Of a stretch of DNA of 64,000 bases, positions 34,036-42,356 are shown piece after piece. The stretch covers positions 1,054,001 through 1,118,000 of the forward strand of contig NZ_CP052757.1 in the NCBI RefSeq assembly GCF_009708005.2, read 5' to 3'. The notes under the pieces were generated by a model that was given only the letters and a program-made list of their open reading frames with translations, did not search any database and had not been told where the DNA came from. Position numbers and translations under genes: made by a program. How positions within the stretch are numbered: the stretch's first letter is position 1; each line of letters starts with the position of its first letter. Origin of the DNA: Cellulosimicrobium protaetiae. GTDB taxonomy: Bacteria; Actinomycetota; Actinomycetes; Actinomycetales; Cellulomonadaceae.

Positions 34036-35226
34036 TCAGGTGGTCGCGCCGGGCTGTCCGGGCCCTTCGCCCGGTGCGACGTCGAGCACGAGCTGCCACT
34101 CGGCGTCGACGCTCCCCGGCGCGAAGCCGAGCGCGACGTTGATCGCGAGCATGTGCGCGTTCTCCTGCGCGTTCCACGTGTGCACGCGGCGCGACGACGG
34201 CCGGGCCCGCGCGAGCTCGTCGAGCACCGCCACCTTGACGAGCATCCCGAGGCTTCGGCCACGGTGCTCGCGGAGCACGAGCGTGTCGTACTGGAACACG
34301 ACCGCGGGCCGGTCGTGCGGGTACGAGACCATCGAGAACGCCGCGAGCGTGCCCGACTCGGCGTGCTCTGCCGCCGCGACGACGTAGCCCTGGCCACGGT
34401 CGAGGATCTCCTGGGACGTCGTGCGGACGCGCTCCGCGTCCCACGGGTCCTCCTCCAGGTCGAGCCCGCCGTTCGGGGCGTCGGTGCTCATGCGCGTCTC
34501 GAGCACCGCGAACTGGTCGATCCACTCCTCGGGCACCTCGTCCGTCCACACGTGGACCCGGTAGCCGTCGGAGCGCTCGGTGGCCGCCGCACGCAGCGGG
34601 TCGAGCACCTCGGGCGCGACCGGGAGGTCGAGCACCGAGTGGCGCATCACCTGCTCCAGGGTGAACCCGCGGTGCAGCGCGAAGGCGGTCGCGTCGTCGT
34701 GCGCCGGGACGCGACCGCTGCCCGTCGGTGCCTCGAGCGCGCCCGGGCCGGGCGGCGGCTCCGGCGCGAACGACGAGTCGGACTGGACCACGCGCCGACC
34801 CTCCGCGCGTGCGACCTCCAGAGCCGCGTCCCACAGCGCGGAGCCGACGCCCCGGCGCCGGTGCGCGGGGTCCACGCCGACGTAGACGACCGCCACGTGC
34901 GTGTTGCCCTGCTGCGGGAGTGCCACCATCGACCGCCCGACGACGGCCTCGGGCCGGGGCGCCGTCTCGTGCGGGGCGTCGTCGCGCACCGCGACCCAGC
35001 GCAGCACGCGGCGGTAGCCGGCGCTCGCCACCGTGCCCGCGACGGTCGCCGCGTCCAGGGCGAGGTCGGTGTGGCCGTGGATCGCGCGGTCGATCGCGTC
35101 GCCGACCCGAACCGTGCCGTGGACGGCCCAGGCGTCCGGCGCGTCGAGGCTCCCCGGGACGGGCTCGATGCGCACGCGCACGGCGCGCGCGGTGGTGGTG
35201 GTCGGTCCTGCCTGCGCTGCGGTCAC
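34036..35226 (-). CDS. Twin-domain GNAT N-acetyltransferase
   Basis: A 396-residue protein with two GNAT folds. The first acetyl-CoA loop is VDPAHRRRGVGSALWDAAL (about 110); the second is REHRGRSLGMLVKVAVLDEL (about 325). Most of the C-terminal half aligns with the neighbouring gene (HTWNAQENxHMLAINVALGF in both), so the pair is a tandem duplication. The GTG at 35226 overlaps the upstream stop as GTGA. The twin-GNAT layout resembles mycothiol synthase, but similarity is not clear enough to assign it; substrate unknown. Confidence 0.8.
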   Translation of the reverse strand: MTAAQAGPTTTTARAVRVRIEPVPGSLDAPDAWAVHGTVRVGDAIDRAIHGHTDLALDAATVAGTVASAGYRRVLRWVAVRDDAPHETAPRPEAVVGRSMVALPQQGNTHVAVVYVGVDPAHRRRGVGSALWDAALEVARAEGRRVVQSDSSFAPEPPPGPGALEAPTGSGRVPAHDDATAFALHRGFTLEQVMRHSVLDLPVAPEVLDPLRAAATERSDGYRVHVWTDEVPEEWIDQFAVLETRMSTDAPNGGLDLEEDPWDAERVRTTSQEILDRGQGYVVAAAEHAESGTLAAFSMVSYPHDRPAVVFQYDTLVLREHRGRSLGMLVKVAVLDELARARPSSRRVHTWNAQENAHMLAINVALGFAPGSVDAEWQLVLDVAPGEGPGQPGATT

Positions 35227-36407
35227 TCGCCGTCCTTCGGGGTCGTCCTGCGCTGCCACGCGGCCCACACGCCCGCGGGCCGGAACCCGAGGGCGACGTT
35301 GATCGCGAGCATGTGGTCGTTCTCCTGCGCGTTCCACGTGTGGACGCGCCGGGTCGTGGGTCGCTCGGCGGCCAGCGCGTCGAGGTTCGCCACCTTCACG
35401 AGCATCCCGAGGCGGCGCCCGCGGTGCTCACGGAGCACGAGGGTGTCCTCCTGGAACGCGAAGTCGTCGTGGTCGTGCGGGTACAGGAAGACCGTGAACG
35501 CGGCGAGGGTGCCGGTCGGCGCGTGCTCCGCGGCGCTCAGGAGGAAGCCGTTCCGCTTCTCGGACTGCTCGTCGACCCACGTGCGCACGCGGCGCGCGTC
35601 CCACGGGTCCTCGCCGTACTCGACTCCACCGATCGGCGGGTCGGTGCTCATGCGGGTGAACAGCACGGCCACCTGGTCGTGCCAGACGTCGGGGACCTCG
35701 TCGGTCCAGGTGTGCACCCGGTAGTCGACCCCGGCGTGCTCGCGGGCGTCGTCGCGGTGCGCGCCGAGGGTCTCGGGAGCCACCGGGAGGTCGAGCACCG
35801 AGTGGCGCTCGACCTGCTCCAGGGCGTACCCGCGCGCGCCGAGGAAGCGCGGGCCGGGGGCATCGGCGGGGACGCGGCCGGCGCCGGTGGTGGCGACGAG
35901 AGCGCCCGGGCCCGGCGGAGGCTCCTCGCCGTGCGACGTGGAGGAGAGGGCCACGGTGCGCCCGGCCTCCGCGCCGAGACGCTCGGCGAGCGCGAGCAGC
36001 GCGGTCCCGATGCCGCGCCCGCGCTCGGACGGGCGGACGAGCACGAACGACTCGCCGAGGCGCTCGTTGCTCGTGGTGGGGTGGAGCACGAACAGGTGCG
36101 CGACGACGTCGGGCACCGAGGGCGGGCCACCCTCGGCGATCAGGGTGCGGGCAGCCGCGGACCGCACCACGACGAACCGGCGCTTGGTCGCGTACTCCTG
36201 GTGGTCCATGCCCGAGAGCACGTCTCGGGCACGGAGCGCGAGGTCGTCGTAGCCGTGGACCTCGAGCTCGTGCTCGCGCTCGAGGTCCGCGACGGCGTGG
36301 TACGCCCACGCGCCGGGGTCGTCGAGCGACGCGGGGTGCGGGGCCTCGACGAGCGTGTACCCCAGCGGGAGGGGCACCTCGAGGGCGGCGTGGGCGGCGG
36401 TGCTCAT
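35223..36407 (-). CDS. Twin-domain GNAT N-acetyltransferase (tandem paralogue)
   Basis: A 394-residue paralogue of the next gene. The first acetyl-CoA loop is VRPSERGRGIGTALLALAERL (about 125), the second REHRGRRLGMLVKVANLDAL (about 320). Both proteins share VHTWTDEVP, RMSTD and the C-terminal HTWNAQEN block. It is first of the two-gene unit. Divergence in the N-terminal substrate half versus conservation in the C-terminal half suggests changed substrates after duplication. Confidence 0.8.
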   Translation of the reverse strand: MSTAAHAALEVPLPLGYTLVEAPHPASLDDPGAWAYHAVADLEREHELEVHGYDDLALRARDVLSGMDHQEYATKRRFVVVRSAAARTLIAEGGPPSVPDVVAHLFVLHPTTSNERLGESFVLVRPSERGRGIGTALLALAERLGAEAGRTVALSSTSHGEEPPPGPGALVATTGAGRVPADAPGPRFLGARGYALEQVERHSVLDLPVAPETLGAHRDDAREHAGVDYRVHTWTDEVPDVWHDQVAVLFTRMSTDPPIGGVEYGEDPWDARRVRTWVDEQSEKRNGFLLSAAEHAPTGTLAAFTVFLYPHDHDDFAFQEDTLVLREHRGRRLGMLVKVANLDALAAERPTTRRVHTWNAQENDHMLAINVALGFRPAGVWAAWQRRTTPKDGE

Positions 36408-36493
36408 GCGTCCAGCGTGATCGCGGTGCGTCCGCGGTGTCCACGCCTTTTGGCCGGGCGGGCGCGGGCGATCGTCCGGCGGCGGACGACGAC

Positions 36494-36519
36494 GGCCCGG
36501 ACCCCGCAGGGTCCGGGCC
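36494..36519. terminator. Hairpin terminator of the GlsB-like gene
   Basis: A perfect 11-bp GC stem (36494-36504 with 36509-36519) and 4-nt loop lie downstream of the minus-strand gene ending at 36554. Confidence 0.7.
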
Positions 36520-36553
36520 GGGTGCGCCGTCGGTGCGGGACGGCGTCCGCTGC

Positions 36554-36823
36554 CTACTTCTTCGCCGAGCGTCCCGCGATCGCGCCCCAGACGAGCAGCA
36601 CGAGCAGGGAGCCGACGAAGGCCCAGAACCAGGTGGTGAGCGAGAAGAACTCGTCGTTGGCGTTCGCCCCGAACAGCGCGCCTCCGATCCAGCCGCCGAG
36701 GAGAGCTCCCAGCACACCCACGATCAGCGTGACGACCCAGCCTCCCGCTGCCTTGCCCGGCAGGACGGCGCGCGCGATCGCGCCCATGATGAGGCCGATG
36801 AGGATCCACCCGATGAAGCCCAT
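36554..36823 (-). CDS. GlsB/YeaQ/YmgE family stress membrane protein
   Basis: An 89-residue membrane protein with three hydrophobic helices. It shows the family signature GWILIGLIMGAIARAVLPGK at the N-terminus and a glycine-rich second helix (VGVLGALLGGWIGG). Family members (transglycosylase-associated in Pfam naming) are induced by envelope or acid stress in other bacteria; function is not settled. Confidence 0.88.
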   Translation of the reverse strand: MGFIGWILIGLIMGAIARAVLPGKAAGGWVVTLIVGVLGALLGGWIGGALFGANANDEFFSLTTWFWAFVGSLLVLLVWGAIAGRSAKK

Positions 36824-36955
36824 GCCTGTCTCCGATCCGTAGGGGACGACAGAGGCGATACGCGGCCAAGTGCCCCGTATGCCTCTTCTTCACGGTGGCA
36901 CGGGTGCGAGGCGCTCGCACCCCGGGCCGGCGTCGACGCTCGTTAGGCTCGGGGG

Positions 36956-37336
36956 GTGGCGACGACCGAGGCGACGAGCGCGCGCGTGGACAGCTGGCTG
37001 TGGGCCGTCCGCGTGTTCAAGAGCCGCTCCCAGGCGACGGCCGCGGTCAAGGCCGGGCACGTGCGCGTGAACGGCGAGCGCGCGAAGCCCGCGACGAACG
37101 TCAAGGTCGGAGACCGGGTCGTCGTGCGCGGCGGGCCGGCCGAACGGATCCTCGTCGTCGAGAAGGTCATCGTGAAGCGGGTCTCGGCGACCCTCGCCGC
37201 GCAGGCCGTCGTCGACCAGAGCCCGCCCCCGCCGCCCCGGGAACTCACGGTGCGCGTCGCGGTCCGTGACCGTGGCGCCGGTCGGCCGACCAAGCGCGAG
37301 CGCCGCGACCTCGACCGTCTCCGGGGTCGCGGCTGA
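36956..37336 (+). CDS. RNA-binding S4 domain protein (Hsp15-like)
   Basis: A 126-residue protein with an N-terminal S4 fold (about 10-70; RVDSWLWAVRVFKSRSQATAAVKAGHVRVNG) and a basic C-terminal tail (KRERRDLDRLRGRG). Hsp15-type proteins bind 50S subunits carrying stalled nascent chains. The GTG at 36956 lies 12 nt after the first base of a TAGGCT -10 box at 36944-36949 and has no ribosome-binding site, so it is probably leaderless. Confidence 0.87.
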   Translation: MATTEATSARVDSWLWAVRVFKSRSQATAAVKAGHVRVNGERAKPATNVKVGDRVVVRGGPAERILVVEKVIVKRVSATLAAQAVVDQSPPPPPRELTVRVAVRDRGAGRPTKRERRDLDRLRGRG

Positions 37337-37380
37337 CCCTGGCCCGGCGCGCCCGTGCCTGCCTCTCGTGCGACGCGCGA

Positions 37381-37417
37381 ACGGCCGGGAGGCACCCGCA
37401 GGTGCGCTCCCGGCCGT
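37381..37417. terminator. Bidirectional terminator
   Basis: An 11-bp perfect outer stem (37381-37391 with 37407-37417) continues as an inner GCACC/GGTGC stem with one bulge. It lies between the converging S4 gene and the first LPMO gene. Confidence 0.75.
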
Positions 37418-37442
37418 ACGGACAGGGTCGGTCGTGGTCAGG

Positions 37443-38162
37443 TCAGCAGTTTCCGAGGTCCTTCCAGACGCCCCACTGACCGCTCTGCGACGGGTTCTCG
37501 CCCGTCGTCCACCACTTGGCCTCGTACGTCTTGCCGCCCTGGGAGACGCGCGCGCCGCCCGTGTAGACGCCGCTCGCGGACCAGGCCGGTGCGGTGCAGA
37601 CGCCAGGGTCCGGGTCCGGGTCCGGGTTGCCCGGGTCGGTCCCGCCGTTGCCGATCGTCAGGTCGACGCAGTTGTAGAACGCCATGGGCGTGTTCGACAC
37701 GTTCCAGCGCGCGAGGATCGTGTGGTTGCCCTGGGGCAGGCCCGTCAGCGTGTGGGAGATGTTGCTCGGCGGCTGCGCGCCGTTCTGGTTGAACGTCTTG
37801 AACAGCACGCCGTCGACGAAGTACTCCCACGTGCTCGTGTTGTGCGCTGCGGTGAGCTTCCACTGGAACGTGACCGAGGTGCCGGTCTGCGTCCGCGGCC
37901 ACGGCTTGCTCGAGTCGTCGAGGATGCTGAACCCGCTGCCGCCCGAACACTGCATCGAGCCCTTGGGCGCCTCGACGGACTGCGGCTCGTACTTGATCGA
38001 GCCGCAGTCGAAGGACGTGGTGCCCTTCGCGCAGTGGTCCTGCCGGCTCGGTGGTGACGTGATCCAGCCGTGGGCGCTCGCGCTGGGCGCGACCGCCACG
38101 GGGGCGATGATCGCGACCGCCCCGACGACGGCCGCCAGGAGTACCGCTCTCAGTCTTCGCAT
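37443..38162 (-). CDS. AA10 lytic polysaccharide monooxygenase with CBM5/12-type domain
   Basis: A 239-residue secreted copper enzyme that oxidatively cleaves crystalline chitin (or cellulose). The signal peptide ends ...PSASA, leaving HGWITSPPSRQ with the copper-binding His1. The second histidine brace residue is in LTAAHNTSTWEYF and the axial Phe in AFYNCVDL. A short Asp/Pro linker (DPDPDPG) leads to a C-terminal CBM5/12-like domain (WSASGVYTGGARVS... YEAKWWTTGENP). The start at 38162 (MRRLRAV) begins the signal peptide. Chitin is the more likely substrate, given the CBM type and the ChbG operon nearby. Confidence 0.93.
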   Translation of the reverse strand: MRRLRAVLLAAVVGAVAIIAPVAVAPSASAHGWITSPPSRQDHCAKGTTSFDCGSIKYEPQSVEAPKGSMQCSGGSGFSILDDSSKPWPRTQTGTSVTFQWKLTAAHNTSTWEYFVDGVLFKTFNQNGAQPPSNISHTLTGLPQGNHTILARWNVSNTPMAFYNCVDLTIGNGGTDPGNPDPDPDPGVCTAPAWSASGVYTGGARVSQGGKTYEAKWWTTGENPSQSGQWGVWKDLGNC

Positions 38163-38342
38163 GAGATGTCTCGCTCTCCATCCGGTGGTGCTGGGTCCTG
38201 CGGCGCGCGTCGTCGCGGGCCGCTCTTCGGATCGGGCACTTTCGACGCTACGAAACGTGAGGAGTGCGGACAATTGGGCAAAGCCCGTACGTGCTTCCGC
38301 GTACCCGCTCCGCGCTCCCACCGGAGCGCCTACGCGAACGCA

Positions 38343-38388
38343 CGACGGCGGGTGGCCGCGCCCGTCCGGACGCGACCACCCGCCGTCG
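38343..38388. terminator. Hairpin terminator after the second LPMO gene
   Basis: A perfect 13-bp stem (38343-38355 with 38376-38388) encloses a 20-nt loop with its own GTCCGGAC palindrome. It lies 15 bp past the stop codon of the minus-strand LPMO gene at 38403. Confidence 0.75.
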
Positions 38389-38402
38389 CGGGGTTCAGCA
38401 GG

Positions 38403-39152
38403 TCAGCAGGCGCCGATCAGCTTCCAGGGGCCCCACTGCTCGGCGCCGGGGACGTTGTTCTGCGTCCACCACTTCGCCTCGAAGATGTTCCCGTTGTGCG
38501 AGACCTTCGCGCCACCCGTGTAGGTCGCGGTCGAGGACCACGCCGCGTCGGTGCACTCGCCCGGCGTGCCGCCGCCGTTGTCGCCGCCGCCGTTGTCGCC
38601 GCCACCGTTGTCGCCGCCACCCGGGTTGGTGCCGTCCGCGGTGACCGTGAGGTCGACGCAGTTGTAGAACGCGTTCACCGTGTCCGCGACGCTCCAGCGC
38701 GCGAGGATCGTGTGGTTGCCGAGCGGCAGGCCCTTCAGGGTGTGCGAGATGTCCTTGGGGGGCTGCACGCCGCCGCCGTCGAACGACGCGAAGAGCTGGC
38801 CGTCGACGAAGTACTCCCACACGCTCGTGGCGTGGTTCGCGGTGAGCTTCCACTGGAAGGTCACGTCACGACCGGTGGTCGTGCGGGGCCACGGCTTCGA
38901 CTCGTCGTCGAGGATCGTGTAACCGCTGCCGCCGGAGCACTGCATCGAGCCCTTGACGGCCTCGACGGACTGCGGCTCGTACTTGAGCCCGCCGCAGTCG
39001 AAGGACGTGGCGCCCGTGGCGCACTGGTCCTGCCGGCTCGGGGGGGACGTGATCCAGCCGTGCGCCGAGGCGCTGGGGGCGATCGCGATCGGGGCGATGA
39101 TCGCGGTCGCGCCCACGACGGCGGCGAGGAGCGCCGCGCGAAGTCGCTTCAT
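38403..39152 (-). CDS. AA10 lytic polysaccharide monooxygenase with CBM5/12-type domain (paralogue)
   Basis: A 249-residue secreted LPMO, tandem paralogue of the preceding enzyme. The signal peptide ends PSASA before HGWITSPPSRQ; the second copper His is in LTANHATSVWEYF and the axial Phe in AFYNCVDL. The linker differs: a (NGGGD)-type repeat, GGGDNGGGDNGGGDNGGG, replaces the Asp/Pro linker. The CBM-like domain keeps the AKWWT motif. A terminator separates the two genes, so they are transcribed separately. Confidence 0.93.
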   Translation of the reverse strand: MKRLRAALLAAVVGATAIIAPIAIAPSASAHGWITSPPSRQDQCATGATSFDCGGLKYEPQSVEAVKGSMQCSGGSGYTILDDESKPWPRTTTGRDVTFQWKLTANHATSVWEYFVDGQLFASFDGGGVQPPKDISHTLKGLPLGNHTILARWSVADTVNAFYNCVDLTVTADGTNPGGGDNGGGDNGGGDNGGGTPGECTDAAWSSTATYTGGAKVSHNGNIFEAKWWTQNNVPGAEQWGPWKLIGAC

Positions 39153-39466
39153 GGGGGACTCGCTTCCTGTGTCGGGGAGGGCCGACGCCGTGCGGAGCCC
39201 GCACCGTCGGCCGTGACGGGGTGGACCGTAGGCAGCCGGGCGACGTCCGCTCAACGACTACGCACGGGCGCCGAGAGGTACGGGATCTCCCGTACCCGGC
39301 CGTGTCGATTCGCCGGGATCATGCGAGTTCTCCGGTGTCCCGAACAGCCCCGACGGGCCTGGGAAGGGCGAGGCGAGCGGGTGAAACGTGTGGGGATCAC
39401 GTAGGTGCGCGCGGCGGGCCGGGCCGCGAGGCTCGGAGCGACGCAGGACTGCGTGCGGCTGCCGGG
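39153..39466. other. Intergenic region upstream of the second LPMO gene
   Basis: No gene is apparent in these 314 bp. The region should hold the promoter of the minus-strand LPMO gene and includes an inverted repeat at 39278-39295. Nothing else was recognised. Confidence 0.4.
39278..39295. promoter_or_regulatory. Candidate operator GTACGGGA-TC-TCCCGTAC
   Basis: A perfect 8-bp inverted repeat with a 2-bp spacer, 126 bp upstream of the second LPMO start. It could be a site for a sugar-responsive repressor. No identical copy was seen upstream of the first LPMO. Confidence 0.4.
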
Positions 39467-40045
39467 TCAGGCGGCCGCGTCCTCCTCGCGCAGCCGCGGC
39501 TCGGTGCGCAGCTCCGGGCGGACGCCGGACTTGTCGGCGTAGAACGCGCGCACGACGTCCATGTCGGCGCGGACGTCGCCCGTGAGCTCGATCGTCGGGC
39601 CGAGGCCCGCCGCCATGGTCGTGCGGTCGACGTAGCCGAGCGTCACGGGCAGGTGGGCCTCGCGCGCGATGCGGTAGAAGCCCGACTTCCAGTACGACCC
39701 CGCGCCGCGCGTGCCCTCGGGTGTCACGACGAGCGAGAACACCTCGCCGGCCTGGATGCGCGCGACGACGTCGGCCACGACCCGGCCGGGGTCGCGACGG
39801 TCGACGGGGATGCCTCCGAGCGCCCGCATGAGCGGCCCGGCGGGCCCGGCGAACAGTGTGTGCTTGCCGAGCCAGCGCACGTGGATGCCCGTGCTCCACG
39901 CGATCGCGAGCATGAGCACGAAGTCCCAGTTCGACGTGTGCGGGGCGCCGACGAGGAGCGTCGGGCGGCGCGTGTCGTACGGCTCGGAGCGCAGCGACCA
40001 CCGGCTGGTCGCCCAGTAGGCGCGGGCGAGGGCTCGGCGGATCAC
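39467..40045 (-). CDS. 1-acyl-sn-glycerol-3-phosphate acyltransferase-like (PlsC family)
   Basis: A 192-residue acyltransferase. The catalytic HX4D motif is HTSNWD (about 38), followed by GGIPVDRRD and the PEGTRG phosphate-binding block. It may transfer fatty acyl chains to lysophosphatidate or a related acceptor at the membrane. The GTG at 40045 is preferred because a TACCGT box lies just upstream and the upstream frame runs into the operator region of the ROK gene; a start further upstream is possible. Divergent from the ROK regulator. Confidence 0.78.
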   Translation of the reverse strand: MIRRALARAYWATSRWSLRSEPYDTRRPTLLVGAPHTSNWDFVLMLAIAWSTGIHVRWLGKHTLFAGPAGPLMRALGGIPVDRRDPGRVVADVVARIQAGEVFSLVVTPEGTRGAGSYWKSGFYRIAREAHLPVTLGYVDRTTMAAGLGPTIELTGDVRADMDVVRAFYADKSGVRPELRTEPRLREEDAAA

Positions 40046-40119
40046 GACGCCACGGTACAGGCCGTCCACGGGGAGACCGGTTGCCGTCGACAACCACAGG
40101 GACCCCGGATAGTCTCCGA

Positions 40120-40148
40120 GCGGGTAGGGAACTTCCCGCCCTACCCGC
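40120..40148. promoter_or_regulatory. Nested palindromes upstream of the ROK regulator gene
   Basis: A 10-bp perfect inverted repeat (40120-40129 with 40139-40148, 9-bp spacer) contains a second palindrome GGGAACTTCCC at 40127-40137. It lies 50 bp before the ROK start, fitting an autoregulatory operator. Confidence 0.55.
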
Positions 40149-40197
40149 ACCGCCCGGACTTTTCTGCTCGACCCACCCACTGTTCGACGGAGACCAG

Positions 40198-41409
40198 ATG
40201 GACACCACTCCCGCCGGTACGCCCGCCCTCCTGCGCACGCTCAACGCCCGAGCCGTGCTCGACGTGCTCGGCACGGGTGCCCAGGTCGCACGACCCGACG
40301 TGGTCGCTGCGACCGGGCTCTCCAAGACGACGGTCGCGCAGACGCTGCGCGCGCTCGAGGCGACGGGCGTCGTCACGGAGGCGGGTCTCGACCGCGACCG
40401 CCGGGGACCGGCCGCGACGCTGTACCGCGTCGACCCGGACTACGCGTTCGGGCTCGGCCTCGACGTCGCGCGGGACCGGGTGCGTGTCGCGCTCGTCGAC
40501 GTCACGGGCGCGATCCGGGCCCGGGCGGAGCGTCGTGACGTCAAGCCGACGACGACGGCGCGCGCCCGGGTCGCCGCCGACCTCGCCCGCGCGTGCGTGA
40601 GCGACGTCCTGGCGCGACGCCCGGAGGGGTCGACGATCGAGGTGACGCGCGCCGTCGCGGCGGTCCCGCTGATCGTCGGCTCGGACCTGCGGACCATCCG
40701 CCGCGTCCCGGGCTTCGAGAAGGGCGGGACCGACCTGACGGAGGCGCTCGAGGACGCCCTCGGGTGCTCGGTGACGCTGGAGAACGACCTCAACCTCGCG
40801 GCGCTCGCCGAGCAGCGCGACGGTGTCGCCGCCGGGGTGCGCTCGTTCGTCGTGCTCGGGCTCGGCGACGGGTTCGGGGCCGGGCTGGTGCTCGACGGGA
40901 AGCTCCACCGCGGCTTCGCGGGCGGTGCGGGCGAGGTCTCGTTCCTGCCGCACCCGGGACGCGCGCTGGGGTCCGAGGCGCTGGGCGCGTCCTCGCTCTC
41001 GGCCCTCGCGAAGGAGCACGGGCTGCCCGACGACGTGACCGTCAAGGACGTCGTGGACCGGGCCGAGCACGGCGACGGTGCCTCGAACGACGTGCTCGAC
41101 GAGGTCGCCGAGCGCATCGGGGTCGTCGCGGCGTCGGTCGCTCTCGTGGTCGAGCCGGAGCTCTTCGTCCTCACCAACCAGGCGGCGCGCGCGCCGATCG
41201 CCGACCGCGTGACGCGCTTCCTGGCGGAGAAGATCGCGGTGCTCCCCGTCCGGGTCGTCTCCTCCGACCTCACGTGCGACGCCGTCGTCGTCGGCGCCGC
41301 GCGCTCGGCGAGCGACGCCCTGCGCGACGAGGTGTTCCGCTCCGCCGCCGCCCACCCCGCACCGGGTGACGGCGACGCCGCGGACGAGCGTGAGGAGGCG
41401 GCGTCGTGA
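40198..41409 (+). CDS. ROK family transcriptional regulator (NagC/Mlc-like)
   Basis: A 403-residue sugar-responsive regulator. The N-terminal winged helix-turn-helix (about 20-70; RPDVVAATGLSKTTVAQTLRALEATGVV) is followed by the ROK sugar-kinase-like fold with a glycine-rich GLGDGFGAGLVLDG segment. The zinc-binding Cys cluster of catalytic ROK kinases is not apparent, consistent with a regulator. It is first in the operon with the ChbG deacetylase (4-bp GTGA overlap) and transporter, so it probably senses a chitin-derived sugar. Confidence 0.88.
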   Translation: MDTTPAGTPALLRTLNARAVLDVLGTGAQVARPDVVAATGLSKTTVAQTLRALEATGVVTEAGLDRDRRGPAATLYRVDPDYAFGLGLDVARDRVRVALVDVTGAIRARAERRDVKPTTTARARVAADLARACVSDVLARRPEGSTIEVTRAVAAVPLIVGSDLRTIRRVPGFEKGGTDLTEALEDALGCSVTLENDLNLAALAEQRDGVAAGVRSFVVLGLGDGFGAGLVLDGKLHRGFAGGAGEVSFLPHPGRALGSEALGASSLSALAKEHGLPDDVTVKDVVDRAEHGDGASNDVLDEVAERIGVVAASVALVVEPELFVLTNQAARAPIADRVTRFLAEKIAVLPVRVVSSDLTCDAVVVGAARSASDALRDEVFRSAAAHPAPGDGDAADEREEAAS

Positions 41410-42356
41410 CCGCAGCCGCGCCCGGCGCGGGAGCTCCGCCGTCGGACCTGGTGTCCCGGCTGGGCCTCGCCGCCGACGCGCGCGCGATCATCCTCAACGC
41501 CGACGACTTCGGGATGTGCCGGGCCGCGAACCGCGCGATCACCGACCTGCTCCTCGCGGGTCACCTCGACTCCGCGACCGTCATGGTCCCGTGCGGGTGG
41601 GCGCCGGACGGGCTCGCGTTCGCGGCCACGCACCCCGTCGACGTCGGCGTGCACCTCGTCCTGACGAGCGAGTGGACGCGCTACCGGTGGCGCCCGCTCA
41701 CGGGGACGGGCACGTCCCTGGTCGACGACGCGGGCTACTTCCCGCGCGACGTCCTCACGGTCGAGCGGCAGGCCCGCGTCGAGGACGTCGCCGCCGAGCT
41801 CGCGGCCCAGCTCGACGCGGCGCTCGCCGCCGGGGTCGACGTCTCGCACCTCGATAACCACATGGGCTCGGTCTACGGGCTCGAGACGGGGCGCTCGTTC
41901 CTCCCGCAGGTCTTCGAGCTCGCCGCCCGGCACCGCCTGCCCTTCCGGCTGCCGCGGACCACGGACGGGATGGACCTGCCCCCGGGCGACTTCCAGCCCC
42001 TCCTCGACGAGGCGACCGCCGCCGCGGACGCGCTCGGCGTCGTCCTGGTCGACCGGCTCTGGACCCACCCCTTCGAGCTCGACGGTGCCGGCACGGTCGA
42101 GGAGGACGGCTACGAGGACGTCCGCGCGGACTTCCTCGACCTGCTGCGTCGCGTCCCCGCCGGGGTGACCGAGATCTACCTGCACCCCATGCTCGACGAC
42201 GACGAGCTCGGCGACGTCGCCGACTACGGCGTCCCCAAGCGCGGGTTCGAGCACCGCCTGCTCGCCGACCCCGCCGTGGCCGCCGTGATCGCCGAGGAAG
42301 GTCTCGTCCGCGTCGGCTGGCGCGACCTGCGCGCGGTGCAGCGGGGCGAGCGGTGA
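41406..42356 (+). CDS. ChbG/HpnK (YdjC) family carbohydrate deacetylase
   Basis: A 316-residue metal-dependent deacetylase that removes one acetyl group from chitooligosaccharides in characterised members. The metal-binding Asp is in LNADDFGMC (about 33) and His in HLDNHMGSVYG (about 145); a later HPFELDG and the LHPMLDD segment complete the active-site region. GTG at 41406 overlaps the ROK stop, and its own stop overlaps the next GTG, so the three genes are coupled. Together with two LPMO genes 2-4 kb upstream, this suggests a chitin-use locus. Confidence 0.88.
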   Translation: MTAAAPGAGAPPSDLVSRLGLAADARAIILNADDFGMCRAANRAITDLLLAGHLDSATVMVPCGWAPDGLAFAATHPVDVGVHLVLTSEWTRYRWRPLTGTGTSLVDDAGYFPRDVLTVERQARVEDVAAELAAQLDAALAAGVDVSHLDNHMGSVYGLETGRSFLPQVFELAARHRLPFRLPRTTDGMDLPPGDFQPLLDEATAAADALGVVLVDRLWTHPFELDGAGTVEEDGYEDVRADFLDLLRRVPAGVTEIYLHPMLDDDELGDVADYGVPKRGFEHRLLADPAVAAVIAEEGLVRVGWRDLRAVQRGER

